DNA of 64,000 nt, taken from assembly GCA_019671135.1 (NCBI GenBank), contig JAHRHY010000008.1, positions 1,798,001-1,862,000 on the forward strand. The letters run 5' to 3'. The notes beneath the pieces were generated by a model that had not been told where the DNA came from, did not search any database, and was given only the letters and a program-made list of their open reading frames with translations. Position numbers and translations under genes: made by a program. Source of the DNA: Linnemannia hyalina. Its lineage: Eukaryota > Mortierellomycota > Mortierellomycetes > Mortierellales > Mortierellaceae. Below, one piece after another: positions 56,574 to 64,000 of the stretch (the stretch's first letter is position 1; every line of letters begins with the position of its first letter).

Positions 56574-59500
56574 ATGCCGCCAAAGAAGGGAAACAAGAAG
56601 AAGAAGCAGGACGACTACTGGTAAGCGCACGACAACACACAAAAGATCTCTACAACCTCACACTTCCCCTTCATTCTACCATTTACCAAAGAAGCACTTC
56701 TCACAGACACAGGCGACTCACTCAGCAACACGAACCATAACGACAACTTTTCCTTTGACACAACTGACCGCCTTGGGCATCCACCAACGCAACATGCAAC
56801 TTCAACTCGCTAATGGAACGTTCAGCCAACAAAACCAAGGTTGTGTCGATGGGAATCCAGGCTGTCCAGTCTCACCATGCAGCAACTGGACGCTCAGCGA
56901 TGCTTCGATTTTTTCCTGACAAACTCTACTGGTTACCCTCACACACCTCTCGGTTGCTCAACATTTCATATTGGCAACCCAACTGCATGGGAACTGCGGC
57001 GCTTCAACTCTGCAACTTTTCTATTAACTGCGGTGGCTACTCTAGAAAAAAACTGCGGATTCACACCTTTGGGCTCACCGGAACCTTACGGTCTTCGCCA
57101 ACGTCCACGTCGTTCAGCGCGAACCTGCTCGCACTAAAAGACACGCAAGAAAAAAACTAACGAAAGGATAATTTTGATTGAAATAAATCAATAGGCAATC
57201 GAACGATTTCGAGCAGGACCAGGAGGCCCTTGGTATCAGCAGTACCCCTGCCCCCGAGGCCGAGGCCGAAGCCGCGCTGTACGTCCCCGACCACGTCGCT
57301 CGCGACGATGACGATGGTGACAGTGGACTCATGGGCCTGATCGCCAAGGCTGCTAAAAAGAAGGCTGTCCCCAAGAAGGCTGACACTCCTGAGCCCGATC
57401 TGGACGACGATCTGGATGACGGAGAGCCCGTTGTCAGGATCAAGACCAAGAAGGAAAAGGAAAAGGAGAAAAAGGAGCGTGAGAAGGAGAAGAAGCGTCT
57501 TGCTGCCGAGAAGGCAAAGAAGGACAACCCTACCCCCGCCCCTGCCCCCAAGGCCGATAAGGCTCCTGAACCAACCCCCGCCCCTGCTGCTGCTGCTCAG
57601 GATGACGACGAGGATGAGGATGAGGATGAGGGACCAAAGTCTAAGAACAAGAAGAAGAAGAAGAAGGCCGCTGCCGCTGTCAAGGAGGAGGTCAAGCCCA
57701 AGAAGAAGGGACCCGCCGGTCTCGGAGCCCTCAAGGTAAGAACCAGGAGCGATACAGTGGGAATTGACACAGGACCTCCGAGGATTTTCATGGAAATGTA
57801 CATGTCGTATACACACCATTGGTCGGCCAAATCGCTAATGTTATTCTTCTCAAATTTTCGGGCGTAATAGGCTTTGTTGGAGAAGCAGAAGGCTGAGGAG
57901 GAGGAGGCTCGCCGTATATTCGAGGAGCAGCAGCGCGCTGAGGAGGAGCGTATCCGCAAGATCGAGGAGGAGGAGGCCGCTAAGGCTGCCTTGAAGGCCA
58001 AGAAGAAGGAGAAGGAGAGGGCCAAGCTGGAGCAGAAGCGCAAGGAGGGTACTCTTTTGACCAAGGCCCAGAAGGAGGCCAAGGCCAAGGCCGAGCTCCG
58101 CAAGCAGCAGCTCTTGGAGTCAGGAGTTATTGTCGAGGGTCTCGAGAAGGCCGACGACGAGGAGCCCGACAAGAAGAAGAAGGTCGTCTACGGCAACAAG
58201 AAGAAGAAGGGTCCTCAGGCCCAGACCCCTCCTCCTTCGTCCCCCAAGATCGTTGCGCCCGAGATTATCACCCCTGTCTCGGCTGCCGTTTCGGAGAAGG
58301 ATGAGGAGAGTGCTGATGACTGGGAGGCCGCCGCCGAGAAGGACGAGGTCCCCGCCCCTGAGGAGAAGAAGGACGAGGACGACGTCAAGGACAGCTGGGA
58401 TCAGAGCGAGGAGGAGGATGTTAAGGACAGCTGGGATCAGAGCAGTGATGAGGATAGCAAGAAGGCCAAGGCTGTTCCCACTAAGGCTGCTCCCACTAAG
58501 GCTGCTCCTGCTAAGGCTGCTCCTGCTAAGACTGCTCCTGCTAAGGGTGCTCCTGCCAAGGCTAAGGGTGCCAAGGGTGCCCCTGCCAAGAAGGGCGTTC
58601 CTGTCAAGAAGCAGCCCGAGCCTGAATCCGAGTCCGAGTCCGAGTCTGAGGATGATTCTGATGACTCTGATGATGACTCTGACGACTCTGACGATTCTTC
58701 GGACTACTCTGACTCTGATTCCGATTCTGAGCGGGAAACCTCGACCGCTCTGGCTGTGCGTCTCCGCAAGGAAGAGGCAGCTGTCCGCAGAAAGGCCCGT
58801 GTTGCCGCCGCCATGGCCGCGCGTTCCAAAGATGACCTGCGTTCGCCTATTTGCTGTATTTTGGGACACGTCGATACAGGAAAGACCAAGCTTCTGGACA
58901 AGATTCGTCAGACCAACGTTCAGGAGGGCGAAGCCGGAGGAATTACCCAGCAGATCGGAGCCACCTTCTTCCCCTTGGAGACCATCAAGCAGAAGACTGC
59001 AGTTTTGAACAAGGACGGATCCAAGGAGTACAAGCTGCCTGGTCTCTTGGTCATCGATACCCCCGGACACGAGTCCTTCACCAACTTGCGCTCCCGTGGT
59101 TCGTCGCTCTGTAACATTGCCATTTTGGTCGTCGATATCATGCACGGTCTCGAGCCCCAAACCCTCGAGTCTCTCAAGTTGCTTCGTGACAAGAAGACTC
59201 CTTTCATTGTCGCCCTGAACAAGGTCGATCGTCTCTTCGGCTGGAAGGCCATCCCCGACAACTCGTTCGTCGATTCGTTGTCCCATCAGTCTGAGTCCGT
59301 CAAGCGCGAGTTCGAGACCCGTAAGAACGCTGTCATCACAGCCTTCCAGGAGAACGGATTGAACGCCACCCTCTACTACGACAACAAGAACTTGGGCAAG
59401 TACGTCTCGCTCGTCCCCACATCTGCCCACACTGGAGAGGGTATCCCCGATATGATCATGTTGTTGGTCGAGCTCACCCAGACCCGTATGAGCGAGCGTC

Positions 59501-60766
59501 TGATGTACATTTCCGAGCTCGAGTGTACAGTCCTGGAGGTCAAGGTTATCGAAGGTCTCGGAACAACGATCGATGTTGTCTTGTCGAACGGTGTCCTGAG
59601 GGAAGGAGACCGTATTGTTCTCTGTGGTCTAAACGGATCAGCAATCGCGACAAACGTCCGTGCGCTGTTGACGCCTCAGCCATTGAAGGAGTTGCGTGTC
59701 AAGTCTGCATACGTCCATCACAAGGAGGTCAAGGCCTCGCTCGGAGTCAAGATTTCCGCCCCCGATCTGGAAAAGGCCCTTGCCGGATCCCGTTTGATGG
59801 TTGTCGGACCCGATGATGATGAGGAAGAGTTGAAGGATGAGGTTATTTCCGATCTCACGTCGCTGTTGTCATCGATCAACAAGTCTGGACACGGTGTCTG
59901 TGTCCAGGCCTCGACTCTCGGTTCCTTGGAGGCCTTGCTCGAGTTCTTGAGGGTGTCGAACATCCCTGTCTCTGGTGTCAACATTGGACCCGTCCACAAG
60001 AAGGATATCATGCGTGCCAGTACGATGTTGGAAAAGTCCAAGGAGCTGGCCTGTTTGCTCTGTTTCGATGTCAAGGTCGACAAGGAAGCTGAGCAGATGG
60101 CTGAGGAGATGGGCATCAGGGTCTTCAAGGCCGACATTATTTACCACTTGTTCGATCAGTTCACAGCCTACCACAAGCAGCTCACAGAGGAGCGTCGCAA
60201 GGACCAGGCCCCTTCGGCCGTCTTCCCCTGTATCCTCAAGATGGTCCCCGGAGCCATCTTCAACAAGAAGGATCCTATTGTTATCGGAGTCGATGTTTTT
60301 GAGGGAGTCATGAAGACCGGCACGCCACTGTGTGTGATCAACATCAACCCCGAGACCAAGGCCAAGGAGATTGTGTCGTTGGGCAAGATCACGTCGATGG
60401 AGATGAACCACAAGGTTGTCGATACTGTCAAGAAGGGAGGCTCTGGAGGAGGAGTTGCCATTAAGGTCGAGTGTGCTGTCTACGAGAACGCAAAGACCTT
60501 TGGACGCCACTTCAACGAGCAGTCCGAGCTCTATTCCATGATCTCGCGAGAGTCCATTAACATCTTGAAGGAGTCCTTCCGTAACGATCTTTCAAAGGAG
60601 GAATGGGCCCTCGTCGTCAAGCTCAAGGGAAGGTACGTATCTTGTCGTCGTCTTTTTTTTTTTTTTTTTTTGTTCCTGCCAAGAAGTTTCAATGTTGTTT
60701 TGTATGCAAGGTTTGTTGACATTGATCTCTTCTCTTTTTCATCCCAATAGGTTGGACGTTGTTTAA
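56574..60766 (+). CDS. FUN12: Translation initiation factor eIF5B
   Basis: GTPase that joins ribosomal subunits at the end of initiation. Four exons, 56574-56620, 57195-57735, 57871-60632 and 60751-60766, join in phase to 1,121 aa. The first exon is [15 protein letters not shown] and part of a Trp codon; the last adds only the C-terminal LDVV. Residues 1-510 are the charged N-terminal region: Lys/Glu coiled coil, a duplicated DVKDSWDQS, Lys-Ala-Ala-Pro repeats and a Ser/Asp tract. The GTPase domain has [12 protein letters not shown] (about 527), TPGHESF (about 593) and NKVD (about 646), followed by the beta-barrel and C-terminal domains. Codon use is strongly biased to C-ending codons (GAG, AAG, GTC), as in a highly expressed gene. 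Intron 1 is 574 nt, far longer than its neighbours. Confidence 0.95.
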
Positions 60767-60968
60767 GCATCGAATACTCAAAAATAAAGACGCATCTTGC
60801 ACTGTTTTCATATTATAAAAATAATAATTGTAGAGGAACCCTCATAGTTTAGTTTGTGTGCATGTGTGCATGTAATTTTATGAATGAAAAGGAGAGGAAA
60901 GAAATGGAAGACAAGAACGAAACTTTAAAACAAGCTGCTGAGAGGATGAAACGAGAAAATGGGCTTAT

Positions 60969-63154
60969 CTACTTCTTGGGCTTCTTCGCAGGTCGCTCAT
61001 TGCCTGAACCTTCGTCGCCCGAAGCGTCAGAAGCGTTTGATCCACCAGAGTCACTAACGTTCTCGTCAAACTCTTCTGCCACATCACTCTCGCTCTCGTC
61101 CGCCACGAAGTCCTCGTCAGCTATTTTTTTTTCCATCATATACAAAGAAGAGCGATAGGGTTAGAAGATTGCTACAACAAACAAAGTTACTAAAGAACAC
61201 GGCCACAGAAAAAAAAAGAGAGAAAACTTACGACTGGACTCGCCATCTTCATCATCTCCGCCGCCAAAGTCCTGGACGACCGATTTCCTCTTGCGCTTGC
61301 CAGTATCTTCCTCCGAATCACTATCCTCAACCATCTCGACATAGCGACCAGTCGACTCGTCCTCCATGGTCTTTGTCTTGATCTTCTTGTTCTGCAAGAA
61401 CTCGTTCAAGTTGGTGTATTCCTCACGATTGATGCTCGAGAACGAGTAGTCGACGCCAGACTTCATGTTGAACTTGAGATCGAACGTCCTCGAAGCCGAA
61501 GCAGCATTACCACCAACACGCGAGAACGTGACCGATCCAATCTCGGAGTGGGGGATAAAAGTTGGTGGTTTGGGGATGAAGAGGAACGACTTGTCCAAGG
61601 GGTAGAGTACACCCTCGTTGGCCTTCATCGAACACTTGATGGCCGACTGGTTGTGGTATGACTTGAAGATCTCGGAGGGGATGGTGACGCGACGACCCGT
61701 CAAAGTCTTGAACAATGTGCTGACAACCTCATAAGTCCTTGACTCGTACTTCTTCTCGAGCTTGCCCTCGTATTTGGTCGCAATCGTCTCGTCGTCCAGG
61801 TTGAGGGACACATCAATCTCCTCCTCCCGAACAAACTGGAACACCAAGAAGGGGTACCGGGTCTGACCCTGACGAAGTGGAGGGTCCAATCCAATGACGA
61901 ACAGGACATGAACATCATCAGGCTTGGGCAACAAGAACAGCTTGATGATCGAAGTGTACGAGATCTTGTAGTCGGTTGTCTTTCCGCGCAGACGCAAGAA
62001 TGCGGGGAACATGTCGATATCGTAACGACCACGAGGGGTCAAGCACAGAGTATCCGAGAACAACACAATGCCATCGCCTGGTGCTGCGTCGCCAATATCT
62101 GCCTCGTTCTTGATCGAGTTGTAGAACACCTGTTGTTTTTGTTTCCAGTTTTGTCGAAATTTGAAGGTCGAAGTTGGTTGTCGTGTTGATGTTGTTTGTT
62201 GTTGGCATAAGTAGAAAAAAAAAGGATATATTAGCAAAAACACCTTCCTATTTATGCGCTGTTGGCAACCTTACCCAAAAGCAACATAGAGCGTATAGTA
62301 CTGATAACTTACATTAGCGTTGCTCTCTTCCTCGCCCTCACCCTCCTGGTTAGCCTGTCCAGGAACATAGAAGCGCATCTCGACCAGCTGATCGCCCTTG
62401 CGGTTCTTATCCCTTGCACCGCCCTCGCCATCAGGTCCACCGAGCTCGATCATGACCTCGTGCTTGGCCGTCAGCGATGTGTTGGTGACCTCGTTCAATG
62501 GGATTTCGAACATCTCCTTGTTCTGTACACTGAACACTAGACTACTGTCTATGGTCGATTAAAAAGTGGTTGATTAGTTAGTTCATAGATCAGCATGAAA
62601 AGGTCAAAGGGTCCTGTTGTAGTTTGAGAAGAATGACGAGGTTTGCTGCTGTGGTGCTGGCTGCTTACTTGAAAAGTCGGTCTCTCCCCAGTTCCAGCCC
62701 TTGACACTCATCTCCTTGGTTTCCAGCTGTAGTCCATAATTCGTCTTGATAATATCCTTCAGCTTCTCAAAGTCCTACACGTCCACAGCAGCAAGAGTTA
62801 TGTACGTTAGTAACAATTGCGCAGAACACCTAATGCAACAGCACCAGAAACAACGTGACAGCGCGCCACCTTATCATTCCAACTCAAACAAAACAAACAA
62901 ACAAGTGAGTGACATACATCGCGTTGGAATCCATCAAACTTGACGATCCGTCCATCACGGAGCTGAATGCGCAGCTGGAAGTTGCGAGCAGCACGAAGCC
63001 AGATAGTGCGTTTGAGATCGGCATCCCGAACTGTGAAGAGTCCCTCGCCTCGACGAGCCTTCCAGCCGAGACCGGACTGGGCCAGACGGAGGAGGCCCAA
63101 CTCTGGCGCGAGATCCAGGTAGATGTCGTCGAATTGGTTGACTTTCTCTCCCAT
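60969..63154 (-). CDS. POB3: FACT histone chaperone subunit POB3 (SSRP1 family, no HMG box)
   Basis: Partner of Spt16 in FACT, which loosens and rebuilds nucleosomes during transcription and replication. Five exons, 63154-62918, 62774-62669, 62548-62313, 62129-61232 and 61120-60969, join in phase to 542 aa, close to yeast Pob3. The N-terminal dimerisation and PH region includes SGLGWKARRGEGLFTV and VKGWNWGETDF. The structure-specific recognition/PH pair includes LTPRGRYDIDMFPAFLRLRG, FKTLTGRRVTIPSEIF and NEGVLYPLDKSFLFIPKP. The end is an acidic Ser/Asp/Glu tail with a final basic PAKKPKK. Animal SSRP1 carries an HMG box here; its absence is the fungal form. The gene is head-to-head with the ESSS-like gene and tail-to-tail with eIF5B. 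Confidence 0.95.
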
Positions 63155-63587
63155 TGATTTAATTGGCTTTGTTGTGAGTGAGAGGGTGTTGTGTTTTTTC
63201 CTGAGCTCGGGTTTTCCTGTAAAAGTCTCCTTTGGATGTGGATCGTGAAGTCCAAAGAGAAGAGTAGAGGAAAGGAAGAAAGAGAGGAAGGTGCGAAGAA
63301 ACGAAAGTGATGCTGCAGCACTTTATTTTTCGAGTTTCGTTGTCGCAGTCCGTCGCCACCATCAATCAAACAACAGTCAATTATCGCGAACCCTCCTTAA
63401 TTGACCACATTTCCTTCAACCAAGCCACTCCCTGCACTCTCTCGGTCCCATAACCCTTCACACACACTCCGTCCGTCCAGCCCGTTCGCACATGCAACTT
63501 CGGATTTCCTGAAAGATCATCATCCACTCCCATCACCACCCTCCCCCTTTTTTCTTTCTCTCCTCTGTACAACACACCAAGCCAACA
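63155..63587. promoter_or_regulatory. Shared head-to-head promoter region (POB3 / ESSS-like)
   Basis: 433 bp between two divergent start codons. The side next to the plus-strand gene is C/T-rich. No TATA box stands out. Promoter function is inferred from gene arrangement only. Confidence 0.5.
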
Positions 63588-64000
63588 ATGTCCGCCATCG
63601 CCCGCACCTTCACCCGCACTCCCTTCCGCCGCGCCATCCAGATCCGCCGCGGTGGTCACCACGAGGGCTACAACCAGCCCACCGGATACCTCTTCGGAGA
63701 GAAGGTATTAATCACAAGTCGACACGGAGGCATGGATCTAAGCAACGCGGAGATGGACAAACCAACCCCGGACATCAGCAAACAGGAGTCATTGAGAAGG
63801 CAACAAAGGAGAAAGACTTGAAGGAAGGAGGGGGAAGGGAAAGAACCGCGATCGGACGCTGCAAGAGTTCCGGATCAGCTAGAAACACACAAGACAGGAC
63901 AACACAAGTCCGAAGTGGCCGTCTGGACTGGAGTAGTAGCTAACACATATACGAATCGCATAATATGCACCTCAGGACAGGATCAATTGAACGACAGGAG
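63588..64000 (+). CDS. Probable mitochondrial complex I ESSS-type (NDUFB11-like) subunit, first exon only
   Basis: Exon 1, 63588-63704 (39 codons), is followed by a GTATTA donor; the rest of the window is intron, so the gene continues to the right. The first 22 residues (MSAIARTFTRTPFRRAIQIR) are rich in Arg, Thr and Ala without acids, a typical mitochondrial targeting sequence. Then comes GGHHEGYNQPTGYLFGEK. A motif of the type GH.NEP.GYLFGEK near the mature N-terminus is what I associate with fungal ESSS/NDUFB11 subunits of NADH dehydrogenase. That family call is from memory on a very short stretch; another small inner-membrane protein is possible. Confidence 0.45.

Noticed and set aside
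58120..59430. A 436-codon minus-strand frame opposite eIF5B.
   Set aside because: It is antisense to a highly biased coding exon, is Leu/Val/Gly-rich and has no domain; a codon-bias artefact.

Overview
The window is nuclear DNA from a filamentous fungus, most likely an early-diverging one of the Mortierella type (Mucoromycota sensu lato). The evidence is indirect: protein-coding genes split by many short GT-AG introns (often GTAAGT or GTACGT donors, TAG or CAG acceptors), fungal-type housekeeping proteins (a POB3-type FACT subunit with no HMG box, FUN12/eIF5B, OST5), Gln/Ser-rich low-complexity tails, a probable complex I subunit, and remnants of LINE and Ty3/gypsy elements. The genus is inferred, not shown.

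Layout. 1-1.0 kb: 5' part of a His/Gln/Ser-rich gene running off the left edge (minus strand). 1.0-11.8 kb: gene-poor, rich in purine/pyrimidine tracts, with one possible small spliced transcript (about 8.1-8.5 kb, minus) and a decayed LINE (8.8-9.8 kb, plus). 11.8-19.0 kb: three minus-strand genes: an Ala/Gln-rich coiled-coil protein, glutaminyl-tRNA synthetase (6 exons) and a septin-like GTPase (3 exons). 19-31.6 kb: an accessory stretch with an unidentified coding relic, a gutted Ty3/gypsy element (Gag and integrase tail only), an unassigned Ser/Gly-rich ORF and a multi-exon protein kinase. 31.6-39.1 kb: two nearly identical arms of about 2.13 kb in inverted orientation, separated by 3.2 kb that carries a decayed gene with a Fanzor/TnpB-like RuvC-I signature. 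39.3-64 kb: a dense, conserved block: a SAC2/INPP5F-like phosphoinositide phosphatase, a SIKE/FGFR1OP2-like STRIPAK component, OST5/TMEM258, a MARCHF5-like RING-CH ligase, SHQ1, the RFC clamp-loader subunit (human RFC3/yeast Rfc5), eIF5B, POB3, and the first exon of a probable complex I ESSS-type subunit.

In the right-hand block genes are paired head-to-head (OST5/MARCHF5-like 436 bp, RFC/eIF5B 265 bp, POB3/ESSS-like 433 bp between start codons) or tail-to-tail (SHQ1/RFC 271 bp, eIF5B/POB3 202 bp), so neighbours probably share promoter and terminator space. Functions cover translation (GlnRS, eIF5B), replication and chromatin (RFC, FACT), H/ACA snoRNP assembly (SHQ1), N-glycosylation (OST5), membranes and organelles (SAC2, MARCHF5-like, ESSS) and signalling (SIKE-like, kinase, septin-like); no pathway cluster is apparent. 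Exon models were read by eye from splice signals, phase and family conservation. The most notable item is the inverted-repeat structure: its arms hold repeated hairpin modules and it brackets the nuclease-like relic.
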